Below, piece by piece: positions 1 through 8,212 of a DNA stretch of 17,722 nt. How positions within the stretch are numbered: position 1 is the stretch's first letter; every line of letters starts with the position of its first letter. The position numbers were made by a program, and so were the translations under genes. Source of the DNA: CAZKUR01 sp964556005 (GTDB taxonomy: Bacteria > Bacteroidota > Ignavibacteria > Ignavibacteriales > Ignavibacteriaceae); the NCBI GenBank assembly GCA_964556005.1, contig CAZKUR010000082.1:1-17722 (forward strand). Reading direction: 5' to 3'. A model generated the notes under the pieces. That model worked only from the letters and a program-made list of their open reading frames with translations, had not been told where the DNA came from and did not search any database.

Positions 1-8
1 TTTTTTAG

Positions 9-81
<73 letters not shown>

Positions 82-233
82 GAATTAAAAAAATATTAAA
101 GAACTTTTTCCTGTTTTAAAATAAGTAACTTTATATTATCAATCAATAATGACACAGCATACTTTTCCCTTTAATTTTAACTTGTTTAGGAAAAATTGTT
201 CGATTAATTTCAAAAATTGTTTTTTAGAGAATT

Positions 234-635
234 ATGAAAAATTCAATTTTTATCTTTTTGTTTGCAGCTTTTACTGCATTTATTTTATATAACGGCTGTA
301 AAGATACCATCACAAACTCGGATATCAATAAAGTAGTTATTCCGGATTCAAACGTAAGCTACTCAAAATATATACAGCCGCTTTTCAATGTAAAATGCAC
401 TAGCTGTCACGGGAATGGAACAACAGACGGCGGAGTTACTCTTACATCATGCTCACAAGCCACTGCAGATCCGAGCATTGTATTCCCCGGTGAACCTGAA
501 AACAGTATTTTGGTTTGGGCAATTGAAGGTAACCCGGCAACTTCGCCTATGCCGCCTATAGGGTATCCGACTTTAAATCAGAACCAGATTCAGGGAGTAA
601 AAGTGTGGATTAAAGAGGGAGCCCAGTGCAATTAA
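234..635 (+). CDS. Exported single-heme c-type cytochrome (planctomycete-cytochrome-like)
   Basis: A 133-residue protein with an N-terminal hydrophobic export segment (about residues 4-19) and a Cys at 22. The preceding LYNG is only a poor lipobox, so it is either a lipoprotein or a plain secreted protein. One heme-binding CxxCH motif (CTSCH, residues 55-59) follows a YxKxIQPLFNxKC stretch typical of small cytochromes of the PSCyt1 type. Met106 in SPMPP is the likely distal heme ligand. Two further cysteines (73 and 132) could form a disulfide. The expected role is periplasmic or surface electron transfer, but partner and substrate cannot be read from the sequence. It stands alone between tRNA-Ala and a convergent SDR gene. 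Upstream AGAGAA is a weak ribosome-binding site. Family call is good; the precise role is unknown. Confidence 0.8.
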   Translation: MKNSIFIFLFAAFTAFILYNGCKDTITNSDINKVVIPDSNVSYSKYIQPLFNVKCTSCHGNGTTDGGVTLTSCSQATADPSIVFPGEPENSILVWAIEGNPATSPMPPIGYPTLNQNQIQGVKVWIKEGAQCN

Positions 636-667
636 TTTGAAGACCTTTGTGCAGGATGATTACATTT

Positions 668-1651
668 TCATAACCAATTCTTTTTTTTGTACCAATCGAC
701 AGTCCGTCTTATCCCTTCTTCAAGAAGAATATTTTGATGATAGCCGAAGTCCCGGATTGCTTTTGAAGTATCGCACGTCCAATAGCTTTGTGTAAGGTCT
801 TTCGCTTTTTCAATATTTAAGGTAGCAGGCTTTTTACTGGAAAGTGCAAAAAATTGTGCAATGGCTGCAATTGTAAAAACAATAAAATGAGGTATTTTAA
901 CTTTAACAGCTTTTTTACCCATTACTTTTGAAGTCACATTCCCTATTTCCTCCCAGGTATAAAATTTTTCCGAACTTATAAAATAAATTTGATCTGCTGC
1001 TTTTTCACTTACAGCAGCTAAATATAATCCGTTTACCAAATCAATAACGTGCAGCAGGCAGACTTCTTTTTTATCGAACCCGACCTGAGTCATCAAACCT
1101 TTATTAAAAGTTTTAAAGAAAATAAAAATCTCAGTATCCCTTTCACCGTATACTGCGGTTGCCCTGCAAATTGTAATAGGAATTTTATCCATGTAGGATT
1201 CGGCTAATTTTTCCTGAGCTAATTTACTTCGACCGTAAGTAGTAATCGGATTGCACGGGGTTTCTTCGTTTACAATTTCATTTTTCTTAGATGGCCCAAC
1301 TGCTGTTTGGCTGCTGACGATTAAAAATCTTTTTATCGTATCTTTAAATTCCAAAGCTGTATCAAGCAGGGCTTTTGTGTTTTCAACATTCCCTTCAAAA
1401 TATCCTTCTTTAGTTTTTGACTTAACCACACCAGCAACATGGAAAATATATTCGGCATTTTCAAATGCTTTTCTCAATCCGGTTTTATCCTGCAAACCCG
1501 AATTAATTATTTGAACATTCTTCCCTTCAAGCCATTTTAAATTGCTTGTTTTTCTTATAAGGCACCTAACTTCAAATTTTTTTTCGAGAAGCAAATCGAC
1601 AAGATGGCTTCCGACAAAACCATTAGCGCCTGTAACTACTGCAATAGCCAT
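668..1651 (-). CDS. Extended-SDR NAD(P)-dependent epimerase/dehydratase, putative ceramide reductase (CerR-like)
   Basis: A 327-residue extended short-chain dehydrogenase/reductase. The N-terminal Rossmann strand carries GANGFVG (residues 8-14), the GxxGxxG nucleotide loop. The active site has SSQ (113-115) and the catalytic pair Tyr139/Lys143 in YGRSK. A hydrophobic stretch at about 253-267 (FIVFTIAAIAQFFA) suggests membrane association, as in 3-beta-HSD-like SDRs. It is transcribed divergently from a serine palmitoyltransferase gene 136 bp away. In bacteria, spt, a GNAT-like ceramide synthase (bCerS) and an SDR (CerR) form the dihydroceramide pathway, with CerR reducing the 3-keto group of the acylated base. 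That context is the main argument for CerR. The alternative is a generic dihydroflavonol-4-reductase-like or sugar-nucleotide SDR. The SDR family is certain; the substrate is inferred. Confidence 0.8.
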   Translation of the reverse strand: MAIAVVTGANGFVGSHLVDLLLEKKFEVRCLIRKTSNLKWLEGKNVQIINSGLQDKTGLRKAFENAEYIFHVAGVVKSKTKEGYFEGNVENTKALLDTALEFKDTIKRFLIVSSQTAVGPSKKNEIVNEETPCNPITTYGRSKLAQEKLAESYMDKIPITICRATAVYGERDTEIFIFFKTFNKGLMTQVGFDKKEVCLLHVIDLVNGLYLAAVSEKAADQIYFISSEKFYTWEEIGNVTSKVMGKKAVKVKIPHFIVFTIAAIAQFFALSSKKPATLNIEKAKDLTQSYWTCDTSKAIRDFGYHQNILLEEGIRRTVDWYKKKNWL

Positions 1652-1787
1652 TAATTATAAAAAGTAAAATTATATATCCGGTTGATTTTGAAACGATTTA
1701 ATTATAGATTTTCCAATGCAATTTAATAAATATTAAATAATTATTAAATCTTGTAATTCTATTATATTTCTATATTAGGAGGACTTA
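1652..1787. promoter_or_regulatory. Divergent intergenic region between the SDR and spt
   Basis: This very AT-rich 136-bp spacer must hold the promoters for both divergent genes. On the plus strand, TATATTTC (1763-1770) resembles the Bacteroidota -7 element TAnnTTTG, but no TTG lies at the proper -33 distance. The ribosome-binding site AGGAGGA (1777-1783) sits 4 nt before the TTG start of spt and is the strongest Shine-Dalgarno sequence seen in the window. No clear operator palindrome was found. Confidence 0.35.
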
Positions 1788-2978
1788 TTGGATCTTTTTC
1801 AAAAATGTTACGATTTCACGAGAGCTGATGAAGTAAAGGCGTCTGGATTATATCCCTATTTTAGAGCTATCGAAGAAAATGAAGGACCGGTTGTTAAAAT
1901 TGAAGGAAGAAAAGTAATAATGGCAGGTTCAAATAATTACTTAGGGCTGACTGCGCATCCTAAGGTTAAAGAAGCCGCCATAAAAGCCGTTGAAAAATAC
2001 GGGACGGGATGTTCCGGTTCACGTTACTTAACGGGGACATTGGATTTACACATCGAACTCGAGGAAAAATTATCTAAATTTTTCGGTTCAGAAGCAGTTC
2101 TGCTTTTCAGTACAGGATATCAAACCGGCCAGGGAATTATTCCTACTCTTGTTCAGCGCGGCGAATATGTTGTTACCGATAAAGACAACCATGCTTGCCT
2201 TGTTGCAGGCACTTTAATGGCTAAAGGTGCAACTGCCGATTTTGTCCGTTACAAACATAACGACATGGACGATCTAGAAAGGGTTGTTAAAAAGCTGCCT
2301 AAAGAAACTGCTAAATTAATTGTCAGTGATGGTGTTTTCAGTACTGGTGGTGAAATTGTCAATCTACCCAGGTTAAACAAAATAGCAAAAGAAAACAACT
2401 GTAAGATATTAATTGACGATGCGCATTCAGTGGGTGTGATAGGAAAAGGCGGCAGAGGTACTGCAAGCGAATTTAACCTCGAAAAAGAAATCGACATGAC
2501 GATGGGAACGTTTAGTAAAACTTTCGCATCTCTCGGCGGATTTGTTGCTGGCAGCGCAAAAGTAATCAATTATATTAAACATCATTCCGCCGCTTTAATT
2601 TTCAGTGCTTCCCCTACTCCTTCTTCCGTTGCTGCAGCAATAGCTGCATTGGATATTTTAGAATCGGAACCTGAAAGGGTTGAAAGGCTTATTAGAAATG
2701 CAGCAAAAATGAGAAAAGGTTTAAATGATCTCGGGTTTAATGTACTCGAAGGAAGAACTGCAATTGTACCAGTAATTGTCGGAGATGACGAAATCGCATT
2801 TAAAATGTGGAGAATGCTTTACGAGGATGGAGTATTTGTAAACGTCTTTATCTCACCCGGTGTTCCTCCCGGCAGGCAAATGATGAGAACGAGTTATATG
2901 GCAACTCATGAAGACGAACATCTTGATAAAATACTCGAAATATTTAAACGTGCCGGAACGAAATTAGGTTTAATTTAA
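1788..2978 (+). CDS. spt: Serine palmitoyltransferase (PLP-dependent alpha-oxoamine synthase)
   Basis: A 396-residue soluble fold-type I PLP enzyme, normal for bacterial Spt. It condenses L-serine with a long-chain acyl thioester to 3-ketosphinganine, the committed step of sphingolipid synthesis. Visible features are the N-terminal KCYDFTRADEVKASGLYPYF block; the family signature GSNNYLGLTAHP and GTGCSGSRYLTGT; His135 in DKDNHA, which stacks on the cofactor ring; Asp210/His213 in DDAHS; and the Schiff-base Lys244 in GTFSKTFASLGG. The C-terminal VFISPGVPPG and MRTSYMATH are as expected. The start is TTG at 1788, supported by AGGAGGA just upstream and by the conserved N-terminus. KBL, BioF and HemA are relatives, but the LYPYFR start, the GTFSK motif and the neighbouring GNAT and SDR genes favour Spt. 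No membrane segment is seen. Confidence 0.92.
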   Translation: MDLFQKCYDFTRADEVKASGLYPYFRAIEENEGPVVKIEGRKVIMAGSNNYLGLTAHPKVKEAAIKAVEKYGTGCSGSRYLTGTLDLHIELEEKLSKFFGSEAVLLFSTGYQTGQGIIPTLVQRGEYVVTDKDNHACLVAGTLMAKGATADFVRYKHNDMDDLERVVKKLPKETAKLIVSDGVFSTGGEIVNLPRLNKIAKENNCKILIDDAHSVGVIGKGGRGTASEFNLEKEIDMTMGTFSKTFASLGGFVAGSAKVINYIKHHSAALIFSASPTPSSVAAAIAALDILESEPERVERLIRNAAKMRKGLNDLGFNVLEGRTAIVPVIVGDDEIAFKMWRMLYEDGVFVNVFISPGVPPGRQMMRTSYMATHEDEHLDKILEIFKRAGTKLGLI

Positions 2979-3006
2979 AATTGTTTTCTTTTACACTTAA
3001 TTAAAC

Positions 3007-3043
3007 AAAGCATACTGCTCAAGGGATAGTATGCTTTTTTTTT
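3007..3043 (+). terminator. Intrinsic terminator between spt and the GNAT gene
   Basis: A perfect 10-bp stem, AAAGCATACT (3007-3016) with AGTATGCTTT (3028-3037), encloses an 11-nt loop. The 3' arm runs straight into a T tract (3035-3043). This is a textbook Rho-independent terminator 28 bp after the spt stop. It ends only 17 bp before the GNAT start codon, so readthrough would be needed if spt and the GNAT gene share a transcript. Confidence 0.85.
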
Positions 3044-3060
3044 ATAGAAAGGTGGCTGAT

Positions 3061-4182
3061 ATGAGTGATGTTAAAATTAAAACTGTGGAATCTAAAAATG
3101 ATTTGATGGATTTTATTAAGTTCCCCTGGAAAATTTATAAAGGCGATGATAATTGGGTGCCCCCGCTAATTGCGGATAGAAAAAAAATATTAAGTAAGGA
3201 AAAAAATCCTTTCTTCGAACATGCGGAAGCGGAATATTATTTAGCTGAAAAAAACGGGGAGGTTGTTGGAAGAATTGCGGCAATTAAAAACGATCTTCAC
3301 AACAAAATTCATAAAGATAAAATTGGTTTCTTCGGTTTTTTTGAATCTATAAATGACCAGGAAGTAGCTAATGCGCTTTTCGATAAGGCTAAAGAATGGC
3401 TTAAGGGAAAAGGGTTTGATACAATGCGAGGGCCTGCAAATCCTTCTTTTAATGACGAAGTCGGTATGCTATTGGAAGGTTTCGATGATTCCCCGAGAAT
3501 ACTTATGACCTATAATCCAAAATATTACCTGGATTTATGCGATGCGTATGGATTTAAAAAATCGAAGGACCTTTATGCTTATAAAATAGAGACTGAAAAA
3601 ATTAGAGCGTCGGAAAAAATTAAAAGAGTCTCGGAATTGGCGCGGAAAAGATACAAATTAAAAATTCGTCAATTAAATATGAAGGACTTTGATAATGAAT
3701 TAGAAAGAGTAAAATTTGTCTATAATAAAGCGTGGGAACCAAACTGGGGATTTGTTCCGCTTACCGATAAAGAAATCGATGCAATGGCAAAAGATCTCAA
3801 ACCGCTTGTCGAACCGTCAATAGTGTTATTCGGGGAAATCGGAGATCAACTGGTTGGTTTTGCACTTTGCATGTTAGATTACAATAGAATTTTGAAAGAG
3901 ATGAACGGTAAACTATTCCCGTTCGGTATTATTAAGCTTTTTACTTTAAAGAAAAAAATAAAATGGGCAAGAATAATTATTTTAGGCGTAATTCCCGAAT
4001 TCCAGAAGAAAGGATTGGATTCTGTTTTTTACTCGGAAATAGTTGAAAGAGCAGACCGAATCGGGATAAATCTTGGTGAGGCAAGCTGGATTCTTGAAGA
4101 TAACGACATGATGAACCGCGGTGCCGAAGCTATGAATGGTTCTATTTATAAAAAATATAGAATTTATGATTATAAGATTTAA
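3061..4182 (+). CDS. GNAT-fold N-acyltransferase, putative bacterial ceramide synthase (bCerS-like)
   Basis: About 373 residues, of the large two-lobed GNAT-like type, with no membrane segments. The N-terminal FPWKIYKGDDNWVPPL (residues 21-36), NPFFEHAEAEYYLAE and VVGRIAAIKNDLHN blocks match what I recall of the family that includes bacterial ceramide synthase. The C-terminal lobe holds an acyl-CoA-binding-like turn, VIPEFQKKGLD (about 310-320). If it is bCerS, it transfers a fatty acyl group to the amine of 3-ketosphinganine made by Spt, upstream of the CerR reduction. The start is placed at ATG 3061, behind AGAAAGGTGG (3046-3055). An in-frame ATG at 3031 lies inside the terminator stem and is unlikely. 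The next gene begins 12 bp later. GNAT-like family: confident. bCerS function: inferred mainly from neighbours. Confidence 0.78.
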   Translation: MSDVKIKTVESKNDLMDFIKFPWKIYKGDDNWVPPLIADRKKILSKEKNPFFEHAEAEYYLAEKNGEVVGRIAAIKNDLHNKIHKDKIGFFGFFESINDQEVANALFDKAKEWLKGKGFDTMRGPANPSFNDEVGMLLEGFDDSPRILMTYNPKYYLDLCDAYGFKKSKDLYAYKIETEKIRASEKIKRVSELARKRYKLKIRQLNMKDFDNELERVKFVYNKAWEPNWGFVPLTDKEIDAMAKDLKPLVEPSIVLFGEIGDQLVGFALCMLDYNRILKEMNGKLFPFGIIKLFTLKKKIKWARIIILGVIPEFQKKGLDSVFYSEIVERADRIGINLGEASWILEDNDMMNRGAEAMNGSIYKKYRIYDYKI

Positions 4183-4194
4183 TTAAAGCGACTA

Positions 4195-6195
4195 ATGAAA
4201 AAATTATTTTTAATTTTATTTCTGCCGGCTATTTTATTCGCACAGTATTCTAATAATGATTCCGATCTCGTAAAGACTACTTTTCAAAGAATTTTTAACA
4301 AAAAAATAATCAACGCTTATCTTAATTCGGAAAATAAAGATAAAAAAATAGCCGGCCTTCTTTCAATCGGGAATAGTTCCGATACTACATTTGTTCCTCT
4401 TGTTATCGATTGTTCTTTGAGTTCGCATAAAAATTTAATCCCGTTTACTCTCGGCCAGTTGGGGCAGTGTTATAATTCGACTAAATTTTTATTAAAAAAT
4501 ATTGAGGATAAAAACTCAATATTTTCGAAAAGATCACTGTTTGACGCTATCGGAAAAACGGCTGGTTTATATACTTATAAAAAAATTATAAGTGAATATT
4601 TAAACGGCAACGATAAAAATTACGACGGTATTTCTCTTGCTATTGCAAACTTTGATGTAAGAAGTATTAAGTTTAATAAAGATACTCTGGATTTAATTTT
4701 TAAAAATGAATTAAAAAATTATATATCTGATAGTGAAAGATATCTTGATGCTTTATATGCTTTATATAGAATAGGCAGTTCGGGAAAAGATAAAAATTTA
4801 TTAGTTAAAGGGTTAAAACAATATTTAGAATTTCCATCCAGTCAGGATACGTCTTCAATCAGAATTAAAATTATTCAATACACACTCGGCTGCCTAAGAA
4901 AAATTGAATATTTCCCGCCTGATTTTTCATTGTTCAAAAAGCTTTTATTAAATAATTACTGGCTTATTAGAGAAGAAGCATCAAAAGTTATCTGCTATTA
5001 TCCCTTTAAAACAAAAGAAGAAATTAGCTCATATCTTAATCTTATTAACGATCCGAATCCTAATGTTTCCAGACAAGCTGCAATTTCCATCAAAGGGATA
5101 AAACTTAATCATTCATTTTCATATATTAAAAATCAACTGATTAGTAATATTTCCGATACCAAACTGACTGATAATTCACGCGGAGAATTATTCTTAAGTT
5201 ATGTAAAGTTATTCCCGGCAGGATTTCCTTCAGCAATTTCATCCTTCAAAAATAAAATTGGTAATGAATTTATTTATAGAGCATACGGTTTTTTTATTAA
5301 AGATAAAAATGACTTTGATATTCTTTGTAATAATTTTTATACCGAATCACCTAATAACAAGAATATAATTCTTGAACAATTAATTAATTTCCAGCAAAAA
5401 TTCGGTAAAGAAAAAAGCCTTAAGAAAGTACTGCTAACTTCCCTATCTTCAAAATCGCCGGGGTTAATATCTACTTCAGCCGATGGGCTATCACCACAAT
5501 TTATTAAAGACAATAAAACTCAAATAAAACAAATTATTGAAAACCGGATAGATACACTAATAAATATGGCCGATTTCGAGGAAAGTATTATGTCTCTGAC
5601 GGAGCTTTCTAAAAAAATTAATAATACTTTTTATAATAACATTTTAGATAAAGTTGAAAAATCGAGTTTATATTCAATCGAGAAATTTGCTTCCGGTAAA
5701 AAACACTCTAATTTAAATTTTAAGAAAGGGATAAAAAATTTTGATATCTTTTGGAGTAATGCATTTGAGTACAAATATGCTGTCGTTAAAACATCACGGG
5801 GAAAATTTAAAATACAATTTTTACCGCAGTATGCTCCGATTTCAGTTGGAAACTTCTGCTATCTTGCCGGGGAAAAATTTTTCGACGGATTAAATTTTCA
5901 TCGTGTTGTTCCCGGTTTTGTAATACAAGGCGGTGACCCGTTAGGTTCCGGCTGGGGCGGGCCGGGTTATGAAATAATCTCGGAATTTTCCGATATTTCA
6001 TTCGATACCGGTATTGTCGGAATGGCAAGCGCAGGAAAAGATACAGAAGGCTCACAATGGTTTGTTATGCAGAGTTATTTTCCTCATTTAAATGGAAAGT
6101 ATACAGCCTTCGGAAAAATTATTTCCGGTATTGAAAATATTTTTAATATTGATCAGTACAATAAAATACTTTCCATAAAGTTGTTAAATCATTAA
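4195..6195 (+). CDS. Exported HEAT-repeat protein with C-terminal cyclophilin-type peptidyl-prolyl isomerase domain
   Basis: A 666-residue two-part protein. Residues 1-17 (MKKLFLILFLPAILFAQ) are a signal peptide, so it acts in the periplasm or at the outer membrane. The long middle part (about 40-520) is helical. It contains degenerate HEAT-like units, clearest around 255-305 (REEASKVICYYP and the later VSRQAAISIKGI), and probably serves as a protein-binding scaffold. The cyclophilin domain begins at about 528 and holds FHRVVPGFVIQGGDP with Arg570, Phe575 and Gln578 of the isomerase active site, then the SQWFVM and PHLNGKYTAFGKI blocks. His631 replaces the cyclosporin-contacting Trp of eukaryotic cyclophilins. 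It would speed proline cis-trans isomerisation in exported proteins. It begins 12 bp after the GNAT gene, so co-transcription is likely, though a role in lipid synthesis is not implied. Confidence 0.88.
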   Translation: MKKLFLILFLPAILFAQYSNNDSDLVKTTFQRIFNKKIINAYLNSENKDKKIAGLLSIGNSSDTTFVPLVIDCSLSSHKNLIPFTLGQLGQCYNSTKFLLKNIEDKNSIFSKRSLFDAIGKTAGLYTYKKIISEYLNGNDKNYDGISLAIANFDVRSIKFNKDTLDLIFKNELKNYISDSERYLDALYALYRIGSSGKDKNLLVKGLKQYLEFPSSQDTSSIRIKIIQYTLGCLRKIEYFPPDFSLFKKLLLNNYWLIREEASKVICYYPFKTKEEISSYLNLINDPNPNVSRQAAISIKGIKLNHSFSYIKNQLISNISDTKLTDNSRGELFLSYVKLFPAGFPSAISSFKNKIGNEFIYRAYGFFIKDKNDFDILCNNFYTESPNNKNIILEQLINFQQKFGKEKSLKKVLLTSLSSKSPGLISTSADGLSPQFIKDNKTQIKQIIENRIDTLINMADFEESIMSLTELSKKINNTFYNNILDKVEKSSLYSIEKFASGKKHSNLNFKKGIKNFDIFWSNAFEYKYAVVKTSRGKFKIQFLPQYAPISVGNFCYLAGEKFFDGLNFHRVVPGFVIQGGDPLGSGWGGPGYEIISEFSDISFDTGIVGMASAGKDTEGSQWFVMQSYFPHLNGKYTAFGKIISGIENIFNIDQYNKILSIKLLNH

Positions 6196-6204
6196 AAATA
6201 AATA

Positions 6205-6244
6205 GGTTAATATTTTCCAATAAATCGATAGTTTAATATTAACC
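6205..6244. terminator. Weak bidirectional hairpin between convergent genes
   Basis: A perfect 10-bp inverted repeat, GGTTAATATT (6205-6214) with AATATTAACC (6235-6244), surrounds a 20-nt loop. It lies between the stop of the cyclophilin gene and the end of the convergent DUF4835 gene, and the right arm overlaps the last codons of the latter. The stem is AT-rich and no long T tract follows, so terminator function is plausible from position but not strongly supported. Confidence 0.4.
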
Positions 6245-7120
6245 TTGAATCGCCTGATCATATTTCCCGATATGCGGCGGGTCGATTCTTTTTAATAAAT
6301 TAAAAATATTTTTATCCGGATAATCTTTCAGCCTGTTACAAATTTCCCCGCTTTTTGCATCAAAAAATACTCTGACAAATACACTGTTTATATCCAATTT
6401 ATTTCTCATGCTGTTTAGAGTATTTATTAGTTTTACAATTTTTTCCTGCCCGACTTTTTTATTCTGAGAAAAAATGTCTATACCGTAATAATAATCGTAA
6501 ATTGCTTCTCTGAAAGGCCGGTACTTATCATTTAAAATATTATTAACAAGACCTTTTCTGTTGTAAGTTCCTGAATTAGATGTCCAACCCTGAGAATTGC
6601 TGCTTGTTGCTCCCATGTTTACAATATCAAATGCTTTAGAAAAATAAGGTGTTCCGCCCATAGCCTGCCATGTATCCATATCCATCCCGATAATTACATA
6701 TGCATAATAATCAAGTAAGCTCGTTAAAGGATCAAAATTATTAGGATTAAAATTGAGCGGCTGGCCTTTCTGATAATTAAACGTCCACTGCCCGTCGTTT
6801 ATTTGAAGTATCGGTGAGTTATCACTTGATTTGTAAATTGGCCTTTGGCTTGTAACAACTATTTGAGCCGTATAGGCAACATCGCTGGATGCTCCTGTAA
6901 TATAAATGTTTAACGAACAGGTAATTTTACCTCCTTCCCAATTCAAATCTGTGAACTTGGTGCTATTCATATAATCCTGGACAAGGCTCTGAAAACCTGT
7001 AAGATAATCTTTATTTGCAGAAGGAACACTTTCATAATTTACATTTACCGAACAATTAAGTTCCTGGGAATAAATTAAGATAGGAAATGTCAAAAACAGG
7101 AAAAAGAACACTATTTTCAT
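6239..7120 (-). CDS. DUF4835 family exported protein (PorD-like, type IX secretion associated)
   Basis: A 293-residue protein with signal peptide MKIVFFFLFLTFPILIYSQ, cleaved just before ELNCSVNVNYE. That mature start, the DYMNSTKF and GGKITCSLNIYI blocks, the FNPNNFDPLTSLLDYYAYVIIGMDMD segment and the C-terminal IDPPHIGKYD pattern are what I know as DUF4835. In Bacteroidota this family is named PorD and listed with the type IX secretion system; its biochemical action is not known. It is probably periplasmic or outer-membrane associated. AGGAT upstream of the ATG on the minus strand is the likely ribosome-binding site. It is divergent from a PorV/PorQ-like gene 85 bp away, which fits an envelope cluster. 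Family assignment rests on recollection of conserved blocks; the link to secretion is by family. Confidence 0.75.
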   Translation of the reverse strand: MKIVFFFLFLTFPILIYSQELNCSVNVNYESVPSANKDYLTGFQSLVQDYMNSTKFTDLNWEGGKITCSLNIYITGASSDVAYTAQIVVTSQRPIYKSSDNSPILQINDGQWTFNYQKGQPLNFNPNNFDPLTSLLDYYAYVIIGMDMDTWQAMGGTPYFSKAFDIVNMGATSSNSQGWTSNSGTYNRKGLVNNILNDKYRPFREAIYDYYYGIDIFSQNKKVGQEKIVKLINTLNSMRNKLDINSVFVRVFFDAKSGEICNRLKDYPDKNIFNLLKRIDPPHIGKYDQAIQG

Positions 7121-7205
7121 TTTTTTATCCTAAAAATTTATTAGAATGTTGATTTAATATATGAATTTCATTATTATCTAACAATAAATTTTATAAAGGT
7201 ACTAA

Positions 7206-8072
7206 ATGAAGAAATTTATACCCTTTGTAATTTTATTTATTTCAGGGGTAAATATAAGCAATGGGCAGCTTAATCCGGGCGCAAAACAAATTTCTTTAGC
7301 AAACTCTAGTGTCGCATTGAGTAACGATGTTTTTTCAATTTTTAATAACCCGGCCGGAATAGCACAGATAAACTGGAGAGAAATAGGCATTTACTATTCC
7401 CCCGCTCCTTTCGGTTTGAAAGAACTTGCAAACGGTTATGTGGCCTATAATGAACCTTTTTCATTCGGTTCTATTGCTATCGGTGGCATGAGCTACGGCT
7501 TTGATTTATATAGAGAAACAAAAGTGCTTGCGGGATTTGCTTACAATTACCAAAATAAATTTTTCATTGGATCCGTTTTAACTTTTCATAATTTTTCTAT
7601 TAAGAATTACGGATCGGCGGGAGTATTTTATTTAAGCCTCGGCGGGTTAGCGTACTTAAATAATATTATTCGCTGGGGATTTTCAATATCTAATTTGAAC
7701 CGGGCTACTGTTGGAAATGAAGCCGACCAGATCCCCATGGTTTTCAATTCCGGATTTAGTTTTGACATTCTACATGAATTAACATTAAATGCTGCAGTTG
7801 AAAAAGATATTAGATACAAACTGTCTCTTATGTCCGGAATAGATTACGATATAATCGAATATTTATCTCTGCGAATTGGCTTTGCCAATGAACCGAATAA
7901 ATATACTATAGGGCTTGGAATAAATTATTCTATATTCAGTCTTGATTATGCTTTTTTCACTCATCCGGATCTTGGCTTAACTCATCAGGCGGGATTGATA
8001 ATTCACTTTTACGATGGTGGAAGCCGGAAAGAAAAAATCAGGTCATTTCTCGGATTGGAAAGAAGAGAGTAA
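7206..8072 (+). CDS. PorV/PorQ-like outer-membrane beta-barrel protein
   Basis: A 288-residue protein with a signal peptide (about residues 1-20, ending SNGQ). The mature start LNPGAKQISLANSSVALSNDVFSIFNNPAGIAQI has the NPAG turn typical of the FadL-like, UPF0164/PorV/PorQ barrels. The rest alternates polar and hydrophobic residues in short strands separated by turns, as in a 12-14-strand barrel. PorV and PorQ shuttle or anchor type IX secretion substrates at the outer membrane; many paralogues of unknown role exist in Ignavibacteria-like genomes. The tail after the last strand (GGSRKEKIRSFLGLERRE) is charged and probably periplasmic. AAAGG (7195-7199) precedes the ATG as a ribosome-binding site. 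It lies 140 bp upstream of another barrel gene. Barrel class: likely. Exact Por subfamily: uncertain. Confidence 0.68.
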   Translation: MKKFIPFVILFISGVNISNGQLNPGAKQISLANSSVALSNDVFSIFNNPAGIAQINWREIGIYYSPAPFGLKELANGYVAYNEPFSFGSIAIGGMSYGFDLYRETKVLAGFAYNYQNKFFIGSVLTFHNFSIKNYGSAGVFYLSLGGLAYLNNIIRWGFSISNLNRATVGNEADQIPMVFNSGFSFDILHELTLNAAVEKDIRYKLSLMSGIDYDIIEYLSLRIGFANEPNKYTIGLGINYSIFSLDYAFFTHPDLGLTHQAGLIIHFYDGGSRKEKIRSFLGLERRE

Positions 8073-8100
8073 AAAGTCAAAGTTCAAAAATCAAAAGTCA
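8073..8100. repeat. Four tandem heptamers after the PorV/PorQ-like gene
   Basis: Immediately after the TAA stop there are four head-to-tail 7-bp units: AAAGTCA, AAGTTCA, AAAATCA, AAAGTCA. The first and last are identical and the middle two each differ from the other units at one or two positions. No hairpin accompanies them. Function is unknown; it is a short tandem repeat in a 140-bp spacer. Confidence 0.65.
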
Positions 8101-8212
8101 ATATTTGATTGATGAATAAAGTTATAACAATAGTAATTAGAAATGATTTTTTCCATTTATTAATGATATAGTCTTAAAATATTTTAATAACCTTCATATT
8201 AAAAATAGGCGG

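Noticed and set aside
3031..3060. In-frame upstream ATG that would lengthen the GNAT protein by ten residues
   Set aside because: It lies in the 3' arm of the terminator hairpin with no ribosome-binding site, while ATG 3061 has AGAAAGGTGG at good spacing and gives the expected N-terminus.
5807..6055. 82-residue minus-strand ORF in the cyclophilin domain
   Set aside because: It is antisense to the conserved cyclophilin core, with biased Arg/Leu content typical of a shadow frame.
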